From positions 124,001 to 188,000 of the forward strand of contig JAUXZS010000024.1 of assembly GCA_030692515.1 (NCBI GenBank): a DNA stretch of 64,000 nucleotides, given 5' to 3'. Positions 37,307 to 46,306 of the stretch are shown here, one piece after another; position 1 is the first letter of the stretch; each line of letters starts with the position of its first letter. The translations under genes and the position numbers were made by a program. This DNA comes from Bacteroidota bacterium (GTDB lineage Bacteria > Bacteroidota > Bacteroidia > B-17B0 > Aurantibacillaceae). The notes beneath the pieces were generated by a model. That model searched no databases. It had not been told where the DNA came from and saw only the letters and a program-made list of their open reading frames with translations.

Positions 37307-39301
37307 GTGATACCTAGAGACACCGTTGATAAAATAATTGATGCAGCGCACGTAGAAGAAGTTTTAGGTGAATTTATTACGCTCAAGAAACGTGGGGCTA
37401 ATTTATTGGGGCTTTGTCCCTTTCATGGTGAAAAATCGCCTTCATTTACGGTATCACCGGTTAAAGGAATTTATAAATGTTTTGGCTGCGGTAAATCAGG
37501 CAACTCTGTAAATTTTATAATGGAGCATTTACAGCTTTCGTATCCCGAAGCTTTAAAATGGCTTGCAAAAAAATACAATATCGAAATAGTTGAACGTGAA
37601 ATTACACCAGCAGAACGCGAACAACAAACCGAACGCGAGAGTATGTTAATTGTGATGCAATATGCGCAACGTTATTTCACAGATATTATGATGAATAGTG
37701 ATGAAGGAAAATCAATTGGCTTAGGCTATTTTTTAGAAAGAACTTTACGCGACGATATCATTACAAAATTTCAATTAGGATATAGTTTAGAAGAACGTAA
37801 CGCCTTTACCATTGCCGCAATAAAAAATGGCTATCAACCAAAATATTTGGCAAAAACAGGCATGAGTATTGTAAGTAATCGCCATGTTGAAGGAACAGAA
37901 ATAACACAGACAGATCTGTTTGACAGGTATGCTGGAAGGGTTATGTTTCCTATTCATGACGATGGAGGGAGAGTTGTTGCTTTTGGAGGAAGAACATTAA
38001 GCAGTGATAAAAAAGTTGCTAAATATATTAATAGTCCAGAAACTGATATTTACAACAAAAGTAAAATTTTATATGGTTTGTGGATGGGCAAAAAAGCTAT
38101 TCAACAAGCAGATAGTTGTTATTTGGTAGAAGGTTATATGGATGTTATAGCAATGCACCAAGCAGGGATAGAAAATGTGGTAGCATCAAGTGGAACATCT
38201 TTAACCGTTGAACAAATAAAATCAATACACCGCTTTACTAAAAACATCATAGTTTTATATGATGGCGATGAGGCTGGCCAAAAAGCAAGTAACAGAGCTA
38301 TCCCTCTTTTATTAGAGGAAGGAATGAATGTGAAATTATTGGCGTTTCCGGATAATGATGACCCCGATTCCTTTAGCAGAAAAGTTACTATCCAAGAATT
38401 TAAAGATTATTTAGATAATAATGCTCAAGACTTTTTATATTTTAAAGCAAAAAAATTAAGCGACGAAACAAAACACGATCCAATTAAAAGAGCCGGCGTA
38501 ATTAAAGATATTGTAGATAGCATTGCAATTATTCCTGATAATATTATTAGAAGCATTTATATAAAAGAATGCTCTAATATAATGGAGATAGAAGAATCTA
38601 TTCTTCAACAAGAAGTAAATAAAATTCGTAGAAAAGTTGGTCCAAAAAAAACGGATACTAATTATTCAACAAATGCTACTATTTCTTCAACTGAAACTAT
38701 TCTAGAAAGTGAACTATTAGTTGACACAAAACCTGAAAAAGAAGTTTTTAATTTTGATGCGGAAGAAGAAAGGCTACTTGTTTTATTAATTAAATACGGT
38801 AATATTTTAATCACAACTCAGGCAGAAGACGAAGTTAATGTTGAGCACGAATTAGAAATTACTTTAGGCGAGTTTATCATTTTTGAACTATGGCGAGATG
38901 AAATAGATTACGAAAACCCAATTTACAAAGTTGTTTTAGATGAATATATTGCGCAATTAAAATCACATAGTTTACCCGACACAAAACATTTTATTAGATC
39001 TGAAGACCCAATTATTAGCAGTTTTGCAATAAATTATGTGATAGATAAATACGAGATTAGTCCAAAGTGGATAAACTTTGGTGTACTAGTTCCTAAAGAG
39101 ATAGACTTGGCAAAAAAAGACGCCGAAAAAACGCTGTTTAGTTACAAAAGCAGAAAATTAAACTTCTATATTTCTACAATTCGTGATACTTTAAAAACAC
39201 TATCGTATGAAGAATCGCTAGAAATACTTGAAGAGATTAAACGATTAGATACTCTAAAAGGCAGGGTTAACAAACTTTTAGGTAGAGAAGTGATAAAATA
39301 A
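37307..39301 (+). CDS. dnaG: DNA primase
   Basis: 664 residues from a GTG start that gives the family N-terminus IPRDTVDKIIDAAHVEEVLG. Zinc ligands Cys37, His40, Cys58 and Cys61 fit a CHC2 zinc ribbon. The RNA polymerase core has GGRVVAFGGRTL, and the Toprim acidic motifs are VEGYMDVIAMHQAG and LYDGDEAGQKAS. A divergent C-terminal helicase-binding part follows. It makes RNA primers for replication. It is not next to rpoD, unlike in enterobacteria. Confidence 0.98.
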   Translation: MIPRDTVDKIIDAAHVEEVLGEFITLKKRGANLLGLCPFHGEKSPSFTVSPVKGIYKCFGCGKSGNSVNFIMEHLQLSYPEALKWLAKKYNIEIVEREITPAEREQQTERESMLIVMQYAQRYFTDIMMNSDEGKSIGLGYFLERTLRDDIITKFQLGYSLEERNAFTIAAIKNGYQPKYLAKTGMSIVSNRHVEGTEITQTDLFDRYAGRVMFPIHDDGGRVVAFGGRTLSSDKKVAKYINSPETDIYNKSKILYGLWMGKKAIQQADSCYLVEGYMDVIAMHQAGIENVVASSGTSLTVEQIKSIHRFTKNIIVLYDGDEAGQKASNRAIPLLLEEGMNVKLLAFPDNDDPDSFSRKVTIQEFKDYLDNNAQDFLYFKAKKLSDETKHDPIKRAGVIKDIVDSIAIIPDNIIRSIYIKECSNIMEIEESILQQEVNKIRRKVGPKKTDTNYSTNATISSTETILESELLVDTKPEKEVFNFDAEEERLLVLLIKYGNILITTQAEDEVNVEHELEITLGEFIIFELWRDEIDYENPIYKVVLDEYIAQLKSHSLPDTKHFIRSEDPIISSFAINYVIDKYEISPKWINFGVLVPKEIDLAKKDAEKTLFSYKSRKLNFYISTIRDTLKTLSYEESLEILEEIKRLDTLKGRVNKLLGREVIK

Positions 39302-39679
39302 ATACCCAATTTTAATAAAATCAAAATAGTTTTTATTTATAAAAAGAACAACACTTTTGAGATTTCCTTAATAATGACAAAAGTCATAATTGCAATTGAG
39401 GATGGTCATTTAAATCCAAAAACAAAAAAATATCTTTGCTTGCTTTAACGTCTAAACATAAATGATTGAATTTATATTTAAAACAAAATATGTTATTTTA
39501 TTAAGATTTATTTTAAAAATCTAAAAAAATTTATTATCTTGTGTATGTTAGCTGATAAATAAGAGATTTTAGATCTATTTTTTAATATTAGGAACCTCAA
39601 AGCTATTTTCAATTAAATAATTAAATCTTTACAAGTCAGTTAAAAATAAATTTATTATTAACCTAAAAAAACAGAAATC
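39302..39679. other. 378-base AT-rich intergenic region before the YtxH gene
   Basis: No gene is supported. It contains TATCTTTG (39431-39438), a perfect -7 box about 240 bases before the YtxH ATG, and a small ATGAC/GTCAT hairpin (39374-39387). If that box is used the YtxH mRNA has a long leader; otherwise the promoter is of a kind I cannot read. I found no terminator for dnaG. Confidence 0.5.
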
Positions 39680-39958
39680 ATGAGCAAGACAAATGTAGTA
39701 ATTGGCGTGTTAGCCGGAGTTGCAGTAGGAGCTTTATTGGGTATTTTATTTGCCCCAGATAAAGGTTCAGAAACAAGAAAAAAAATCTCTAAAAAAGGAG
39801 AAGATGCCGTTGATGGCATAAAAGATAAATTTGATGACTTATTATGTAGTTTATCTGAAAAGATTGATGCAGTTAAAGATGGTGCATCTAACTTATACGA
39901 AAAAGGTAAGCACAAAGCCGATGCATTGGCTAAAGATGCAAAATCACAAATGAGTTAA
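39680..39958 (+). CDS. YtxH-family membrane-associated stress protein
   Basis: 92 residues: an N-terminal Gly/Ala-rich helix (VVIGVLAGVAVGALLGILFAP), then DKGSETRKKI and an amphipathic Lys/Asp/Ala-rich tail, the usual YtxH layout. These proteins are associated with general stress responses in Bacillus and are common in Bacteroidota. Their mechanism is unknown. It leads a same-strand group of five envelope genes. Confidence 0.9.
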   Translation: MSKTNVVIGVLAGVAVGALLGILFAPDKGSETRKKISKKGEDAVDGIKDKFDDLLCSLSEKIDAVKDGASNLYEKGKHKADALAKDAKSQMS

Positions 39959-39970
39959 TACTCAAAAAAA

Positions 39971-40327
39971 ATGACAAACCGAATTATGGAAAACTTAACA
40001 ACTATTTTCGATCCGTTATTTGAAAAAGCAGAAGCATATGGAAAAACCAGTCTTGAAATAGCTAAACTCAAAGCCTTAGATAAAACATCAGAAGTTGCAT
40101 CTAATATAGCATCCCGAGGCATAGTTTTTCTTGTGCTTTCTCTTTTTATTATAACTTTAACTATTGGGGTTGGCCTTTGGCTAGGTTCAATTCTGGGCGA
40201 AGTTTATTATGGCTTTTTTTGTGTAGCGGGATTTTATGCTCTTCTAGCTATAGTTTTATATTTCTTTCTTCATGATAAAATTAAACGCCGAATTGGTAAT
40301 TCAATTATTTCCAATGTTCTTAATTAA
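39971..40327 (+). CDS. Holin-like small membrane protein (phage holin superfamily III/DUF1469-like)
   Basis: 118 residues, with a soluble helical start (KAEAYGKTSLEIAKLKALDK) and two transmembrane helices (about 48-70 and 78-98). It ends with basic KIKRRIGN. This is the fold of the DUF1469/holin-X family, which in non-phage contexts accompanies YtxH-type genes. Start may be M1 or M6. It lies 12 bases after the YtxH gene and six before the next. Not a phage gene: no phage neighbours. Confidence 0.85.
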   Translation: MTNRIMENLTTIFDPLFEKAEAYGKTSLEIAKLKALDKTSEVASNIASRGIVFLVLSLFIITLTIGVGLWLGSILGEVYYGFFCVAGFYALLAIVLYFFLHDKIKRRIGNSIISNVLN

Positions 40328-40333
40328 CTTTCA

Positions 40334-40768
40334 ATGGATAAAATAACTTCTACAAATCAATTACGCGAAAAAATTCAACAGCTTGAAATAAAACAAGTAA
40401 GTGAAGGCATATTGTTGAAAGAACAATTTAAAGTTACCTACGAAAGTTTAAAGCCCGTTAATATTATAAAAAACAAAATTAGCGAACTAGTTACGTCATC
40501 GGATTTAACTGGAAATGTTCTAGATGGAATTTTAGGTTTAACGGCTGGTTATCTAACAAAAAAAGCTATGGTTGGCTCTAGTCACAACCCGTTAAAAAAA
40601 ATACTTGGTTCACTTTTACAAATGGGAGTAACTAGTATTGTTACAAAAAACACCGGTGGTATTAAAGCGGTTGTTTCAACTTTAATTGGCGCTTTGCTAA
40701 AGAAAAAAGATGACTGCGCTGAAGAAGATGTTGAAGAAGAAATTGAGGAAGATGACGAAGATAACTAA
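40334..40768 (+). CDS. Unknown protein with acidic C-terminal tail, third gene of the YtxH group
   Basis: 144 residues. A helical N-terminus is followed by a Gly/Ala/Leu-rich middle with two weakly hydrophobic segments (VLDGILGLTAGYL and IKAVVSTLIGALL) separated by a KKIL-containing linker. The tail is almost all Glu/Asp (about 18 residues), with one Cys. The family is unnamed to me. Its position directly after the holin-like gene suggests a shared function at the membrane. Confidence 0.82.
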   Translation: MDKITSTNQLREKIQQLEIKQVSEGILLKEQFKVTYESLKPVNIIKNKISELVTSSDLTGNVLDGILGLTAGYLTKKAMVGSSHNPLKKILGSLLQMGVTSIVTKNTGGIKAVVSTLIGALLKKKDDCAEEDVEEEIEEDDEDN

Positions 40769-40929
40769 GAAGTATTAAAATAAATTTTTCTTTTATTTTA
40801 ATATAATTCTAGCATAAAATTTTAAATCCCGTTTCTAAATTTATATTTAAAATGCCTAAATTAGTTCTCTATACCTAGGTACTAATTTTCTATAAATTAA
40901 ATCGAATTTAAAACTTCACACGTTAAATA

Positions 40930-42060
40930 ATGAATCAAATACTAAAGGAAAACACAAATAATACAAGTACCAACTACTCGCCATTTCTAAAAAAATTACT
41001 TATTTTATTTCTTGTCATTGCTGGACTATATTACGCAAAAGCGTTCTTGATACCCTTATCAATTGGAGCGGTAATAGCCACATTATTTTTACCTTTTTGT
41101 AAATGGATGGAAAGTAAAAAAGTCTATCGTGGGGCAGCTGTGTTTATCTGCGTATTTCTATTACTAATTGCTTTTGCTGCTTTGGCTTCACTAATTGGTT
41201 GGCAAATTGCCTCTATCGCAACAGATTTCGAACTAATAAGACTAAGAGCTATTTCAGGTATTCTTGAAACTCAAGAATACATTTTTAATAATTTCGGAAT
41301 TACTATAGAAAAACAATCGCAATTTATGCAAACAAGTCAACCTTCCGTAAAGGGCATAATACCATTTATGGCTGGCTCTTTCGCATCCATATTTACCAGT
41401 GCAATATTAACCATAGTTTATATATTTGGACTTCTTTATTATAGAGGTCACATTAAAGAATTTTTACTAAAACTAACGCCATTGCCGCAAAGAATCAAGA
41501 TGCAAATTGTCATTTATGATGTAGCGCAAGTATCACAGCAATATTTAATTGGTCTCTCTAAAATGATTTTGTGTTTATGGATTATGTATGGCATCGGGTT
41601 TTCAATTTTAGGAATTAAAAACGCAATCTTTTTTGCCATACTTTGTGGTGTTTTGGAAATTATACCATTTATCGGAAACATTACTGGCACAATAATTACT
41701 TTATTGATTGCAGCCGTTCAGGGAGCATCCTTCCCTGTTTTAATAGGTGTAATTGGCACTTATGGAGGAGTTCAACTTATTCAAGGTTGGATTTTAGAAC
41801 CACTTATTGTGGGCTCCCAGGTAAAAATAAATCCCTTATTTACAATTATTGCTTTAGTATTAGGTGAATTAGTTTGGGGTATTCCTGGTATTTTTTTAGC
41901 AATTCCTTTAATTGCTATGGTTAAAATCGTTTGCGATCATGTAGAATCATTTAGGCCCTATGGCTTTTTAATTGGAGAAATTGATAATGGAAATGGAGAG
42001 TTAGGTTTAATAAAAAGAATAGTTAAATTCTTTAAATTAAAATCTACAAAACAAGCATAA
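40930..42060 (+). CDS. AI-2E family transporter (PerM/TqsA-like)
   Basis: 376 residues with about eight transmembrane helices. The family core is visible in FAILCGVLEIIPFIGN, then GGVQLIQGWILEPLIVG and NPLFTIIALVLGELVWGIPGIFLAIPL. Members move small molecules (AI-2 export for TqsA) or act as Na+/H+ antiporters in some Gram-positives; the substrate here is open. It is preceded by 161 bases without a recognisable promoter, and follows the three small envelope genes. Confidence 0.92.
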   Translation: MNQILKENTNNTSTNYSPFLKKLLILFLVIAGLYYAKAFLIPLSIGAVIATLFLPFCKWMESKKVYRGAAVFICVFLLLIAFAALASLIGWQIASIATDFELIRLRAISGILETQEYIFNNFGITIEKQSQFMQTSQPSVKGIIPFMAGSFASIFTSAILTIVYIFGLLYYRGHIKEFLLKLTPLPQRIKMQIVIYDVAQVSQQYLIGLSKMILCLWIMYGIGFSILGIKNAIFFAILCGVLEIIPFIGNITGTIITLLIAAVQGASFPVLIGVIGTYGGVQLIQGWILEPLIVGSQVKINPLFTIIALVLGELVWGIPGIFLAIPLIAMVKIVCDHVESFRPYGFLIGEIDNGNGELGLIKRIVKFFKLKSTKQA

Positions 42061-42175
42061 AATACAATTAAAAAAAACGACACTCCTAAAATTTACGCTA
42101 ACAACTTAGAAATATTTTTTTTTACCGATTATACACCAGATTGTTTTAATCAAAAATATTACTGACGTATAACCT

Positions 42176-43858
42176 ATGGAAATCTTCGGAAGCATATTTA
42201 AACTTACAGCAGGCATCGGCTTATTACTATTTGCAATGTATTTAATTGAAGAATCTCTGAAAAATCTTTCGGGGCGCAACTTTAAAATATTTCTTCAGCG
42301 CGTTGCAAAAAACAATTTAGCCGCAGTTTTTGGTGGAGCTCTAATAACAGGAATACTTCAAAGCAGCTCAATGGTTTCATTAATGGTATTGGCATTTGTT
42401 GAGTCAGGTGTTTTTACAATGAAAAATGCAATGGCTATTATTCTTGGAGCAAATCTGGGAACAACTCTTGACAGTTGGCTAGTTGCAACACTTGGCTTTA
42501 ATGCAAATATTGAAGTGATCGCCTATCCAACAGTATTTGTAGGTGGGATATTACTGATGTTTTTTAAAAACCAAAAATCGATTAAGTATTTATCCTATTT
42601 TCTTTTTGGATTCGGACTATTATTCATTGGCCTAGCCTTTATGAAAACTTCAATGGAATATCAAGTTGCAACTTTTGATTTTTCGAAATATTCAGAAATG
42701 CCAAAAATAGTTTTTTTACTTATTGGATTTTTAATTACAATACTTGTTCAATCAAGCTCGGTTACAATGGCTATTACACTTAGCGCAATTCACACCGGCA
42801 TAATTGATTTCCCGGCCGCAGCTGTATTAATTCTTGGTTCAGAAACAAGTACTACTATTAAAATATTAGTAAGTACAGCCGGAGGAAGTGCTTCAAAAAA
42901 GCGAGTTGCATTCGGTAATTTACTTTTTAATATCTTTTTAACGGTATTTACTTTTATTTTTTTGAAGCCTATTCTTCTTTTAATAACAGGCTCCTTCAAT
43001 ATTTCCAATCCACTAATTGGTTTAGTAGCATTTTCAAGTTTTATAAATCTCATTAGTATCCTAATTTTCCTTCCTTTTCTTTCAAAATTCGCAAAATTTT
43101 TAGAACATTTTTATAAAACCAATAACACTTTACCTTCTGCTTTTATAGTCAACGCCAATATTGAAGATCCAGAAAATGCCTTAGAATTATTTAGAGAAGA
43201 AACAGAATATTTTATCAATAATTCGATGCTATTTAATCTTAACTTATTTGATATAGATATAACATTGACAAAAGAAAACGATAAGTTTAAAACCGCCAAT
43301 GAAATCAGAAATTTTTTTTCAAAAACGCATGAAGAAAAATACGATTTTCTTAAACAACTCCAAGGCGAGCTACAGGCATTTTATTTAGAATTCAGAACAA
43401 AATTACAGGGTGAACAAAACGAACAACTAAATCAACTTATTTCCGCAGTGCGAAGTTCGATGCATGCCACTAAAAGCATTAAAGATATTGGATCAAACAT
43501 CAACAATCTTAAGCGCTCTTCAAAAGATATCAAATTTGATTTCTTTATGCATCATAAAAACGAAATGGAAATTTTGTACATAAAATTAAACACCCTAATC
43601 TCTCAAAACAAAAAAGGAGTTTTCAAGGAACTTAGAAGCCTTTTTGAACATATACAAAGTAATTATACTACTGCCTTAAATAATTTTTATAAAGATTTTA
43701 AAAGTGGTGTCATAAAAGATTTAGATATTACTACTGCCCTTAATTTTAACCGTGAGCTTTTCACCTCTCATAAAGCTATGTTAATGGCAGTTAAGGATTT
43801 GTTGTTAGATGAAAAAGAAGCACTAGAATTTAACCAGATACCAACCTATCAAACATAA
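42176..43858 (+). CDS. Na+/phosphate symporter family protein with PhoU-like tail
   Basis: 560 residues. Two inverted membrane repeats each contain the family signature QSSS (LQSSSMVSLMVLAFVESG and VQSSSVTMAITLSAIHTG). Further TT-rich motifs are GANLGTTLDSW and GSETSTTIK. The C-terminal 230 residues are helical and PhoU-like. These proteins import phosphate with sodium. Known homologues include YjbB and NptA. It is the last gene of the same-strand envelope group. Confidence 0.93.
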   Translation: MEIFGSIFKLTAGIGLLLFAMYLIEESLKNLSGRNFKIFLQRVAKNNLAAVFGGALITGILQSSSMVSLMVLAFVESGVFTMKNAMAIILGANLGTTLDSWLVATLGFNANIEVIAYPTVFVGGILLMFFKNQKSIKYLSYFLFGFGLLFIGLAFMKTSMEYQVATFDFSKYSEMPKIVFLLIGFLITILVQSSSVTMAITLSAIHTGIIDFPAAAVLILGSETSTTIKILVSTAGGSASKKRVAFGNLLFNIFLTVFTFIFLKPILLLITGSFNISNPLIGLVAFSSFINLISILIFLPFLSKFAKFLEHFYKTNNTLPSAFIVNANIEDPENALELFREETEYFINNSMLFNLNLFDIDITLTKENDKFKTANEIRNFFSKTHEEKYDFLKQLQGELQAFYLEFRTKLQGEQNEQLNQLISAVRSSMHATKSIKDIGSNINNLKRSSKDIKFDFFMHHKNEMEILYIKLNTLISQNKKGVFKELRSLFEHIQSNYTTALNNFYKDFKSGVIKDLDITTALNFNRELFTSHKAMLMAVKDLLLDEKEALEFNQIPTYQT

Positions 43859-43938
43859 AAAGTTTTAAATAAAAATTCTTCCTAAATTTAAAGTGCCGAA
43901 AAAATAATATACACTATTAAATTATATCGGTAATTTCA

Positions 43939-46299
43939 CTATTTTGAAACTATCACTTTCTTTATTATCTCCTCCCCGTTAGCCCTAATTTTCACAAAAT
44001 AAATTCCAGCAGATTGGTTTTCAATATCAATAATTGAATTTAATGAATTCTCATTATTTTTTTGATACACAATTTGTCCTAAAGAATTAAAAATAGCCAC
44101 GTCAACAACAATTCCGTTAGGATTAGAAAGATTAAATAAACCTTTAGAAGGATTTGGGCTTAAAATAATATTTTCTCCAACTAATATGTTTTGATTAAGG
44201 CTTGTAGCACTCGAAGCAATAACTCTAATCCATAAATCATCAAAATAAAAGCCATCTTTATTTACGCTAAAATCAGTGTTAAACAAAAATCTTAATTTAA
44301 TTGTTTGCCCAATATATAAAGATAAATCAATGTCTTCTTTTACAAATGCGTCTTGAAATCCATCATAAATGGGATTTGTTCCTCCAAAAGAAACCGGCGA
44401 TGTTTCATATTTTCCGCATAACGGAGTCCATGTAACACCATTATTTGTAGTAATAAAAATTTGTGTTTTATCTCCGTTTTTTTCTAATTCAAAGCGCGTG
44501 TAATATTGTAAGTGAGCATAAACTGCATTAGTTAAGACAGCTGGATTTTTTAAAGTTATAGATTTAGTTTGATTACCAGAATAATTACCATTTGGACTAT
44601 CAGTAATGCTATTTGGAGGAGAAACAAATTTTGTAGTGCTCAATCCCCATGTACCTGATGTAGTATAATTTGTTGCTGTTGAACTTCCATTATCATAAAT
44701 TAGAGTTATTGGCGAGCCATAAATTTTAGATACTGTATCTAATCTTGTAAATGCTCCATTATTAACTGCAATTGCATATTTAATAATCTGTCCGGAAACT
44801 AAACCCGTATTTAAAATAAATGAAATTGAATCTAAAATAGTTTGGTTTTGCACTAAAGTTGAATAAATTTTAGGAACCCCAACGGCTGAAATATCTGTGC
44901 CTACTGGAGAAATTGAAACTGTAAACGTGCCTGCTTGTAATCCTAAACGTTGCAAATTATATTTAATATACCCGTTGCCACTTAAAAATTTATCTTGCGC
45001 ATCCCTAGCAATTGCGTATTTGCCAGCCAATTTTGCTAAATTATAATTTTGAGTAAAAGTAGTTTTACAAATGTCTAAAATACGAGACGATGCAGGCCAA
45101 AAGCCATCGGTTGCCGAACCAGCCTCAGGCGTCATTGCTAAAATTTTTGGTTTTGTGGTTTGTTCTCCATACATCCAATCATCACTATCGCCATTAACAA
45201 CGTAATTTACGGTTTGATCCCCGGTACCATATAAAAATCTGCTATCCTCTGTCAATAAAACACTCCAGTTTACAAAAACAGCACTATCAGGAGTATATAA
45301 ACTTGGTAAATATCCCCAAGGATAAATTAATAAATTACTGTACGTGTGAGCATTTAATGCTGTTACAAATTGACGAGAATTACAAAAATCTCGCATTGCT
45401 TGGGTTTCCGGCTCACTAAACGCAGAAGCGCCTCTATATGTATCACTACTACTATTGGGAGATGAACCAGTATTGTCAAATCCCCAATGGTCACCATAAT
45501 TTCTATTTAAATCAACACCAAATGTTGAATTCAAATTATCCCTCCTGTTTTTACGCCACATACCTCCCCCATTCGGATTTGTTGTTTGATTATAAACATA
45601 ACCATCAGGATTAACACAAGGCACAAAATATAATTCTGTATTATCTAATGTTGCCTTTATATCTGGATTAGTAGCGTAATTTTCTAATAAATACCACATG
45701 TAAAAAATTAATTGAGATAAACTCGCAGCCTCTCTTGCATGATGTAAAGAACTATATAACACTTCTGGTTCTGGCTCATCAATATTTGGATTATCACTAA
45801 TCTTTACAAAATAAATATCTTTTCCCTCAATACTTTGAAAGCTTAATGGCTGCTTTACAGTAATTAAATTTGGGTACAATAAAACCATACTATCCAAAAT
45901 CTGTTTCATTTCATTCCAAGTAAAATAACCACCCATGGTTCCTAAATGAAAATTGGTTGGTTTAATAATATTGGGTGCATTACATGTGTTTATTGGCATT
46001 GAACGTTCTGCAACATCTGCTTTATTTCTAGCCTCATAAAAATTTGCTAAATCATAAATTAAAATTTTATGTTTTACACCATTTGCTTTTAATGTTTGTA
46101 ATTCATAATCACTAATTTCTGCGGCTATACCACCATCTTGAACATCGCTATGATCGATAGTAATCCCTAATTGTAATAATTTTTTAGCGAGACTTTCATC
46201 TCCCTGCATTAATACTTTATGATATTTTAATGTTTGTGAATTAATTGTGGTTAAGCAAAACAAAACCAACACTGATAAAATAATTTTTTTAATCATCAT
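43939..46299 (-). CDS. Exported M14 zinc carboxypeptidase with T9SS sorting domain
   Basis: 786 residues. A signal peptide (MMIKKIILSVLVLFCLTTIN) is followed by a propeptide-like part. The M14 domain has the HxxE zinc motif in SSLHHAREAAS (near 185-189), VDLNRNYGDHWG, a second His in ALNAHTYSN and the general-base Glu in TPEAGS near 390. A jelly-roll/MAM-like accessory domain contains KFVSPPNSITDSP. The type A sorting domain starts near residue 710 (LSPNPSKGLFNLSNP). It removes C-terminal amino acids from external peptides. It lies seven bases after the S9 gene stop and probably shares its transcript. Confidence 0.95.
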   Translation of the reverse strand: MMIKKIILSVLVLFCLTTINSQTLKYHKVLMQGDESLAKKLLQLGITIDHSDVQDGGIAAEISDYELQTLKANGVKHKILIYDLANFYEARNKADVAERSMPINTCNAPNIIKPTNFHLGTMGGYFTWNEMKQILDSMVLLYPNLITVKQPLSFQSIEGKDIYFVKISDNPNIDEPEPEVLYSSLHHAREAASLSQLIFYMWYLLENYATNPDIKATLDNTELYFVPCVNPDGYVYNQTTNPNGGGMWRKNRRDNLNSTFGVDLNRNYGDHWGFDNTGSSPNSSSDTYRGASAFSEPETQAMRDFCNSRQFVTALNAHTYSNLLIYPWGYLPSLYTPDSAVFVNWSVLLTEDSRFLYGTGDQTVNYVVNGDSDDWMYGEQTTKPKILAMTPEAGSATDGFWPASSRILDICKTTFTQNYNLAKLAGKYAIARDAQDKFLSGNGYIKYNLQRLGLQAGTFTVSISPVGTDISAVGVPKIYSTLVQNQTILDSISFILNTGLVSGQIIKYAIAVNNGAFTRLDTVSKIYGSPITLIYDNGSSTATNYTTSGTWGLSTTKFVSPPNSITDSPNGNYSGNQTKSITLKNPAVLTNAVYAHLQYYTRFELEKNGDKTQIFITTNNGVTWTPLCGKYETSPVSFGGTNPIYDGFQDAFVKEDIDLSLYIGQTIKLRFLFNTDFSVNKDGFYFDDLWIRVIASSATSLNQNILVGENIILSPNPSKGLFNLSNPNGIVVDVAIFNSLGQIVYQKNNENSLNSIIDIENQSAGIYFVKIRANGEEIIKKVIVSK

Positions 46300-46306
46300 C
46301 TTTTTT

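Noticed and set aside
39374-39448. 24-codon frame (MTKVIIAIEDGHLNPK) before the YtxH gene
   Set aside because: Its start coincides with a small ATGAC/GTCAT hairpin, and it ends among promoter-like sequence; too short to support a gene.
39971-40327. Holin-like gene taken as evidence for a prophage
   Set aside because: No lysin, portal, capsid or integrase neighbours; the DUF1469/holin-like family occurs with YtxH genes in normal chromosomes.
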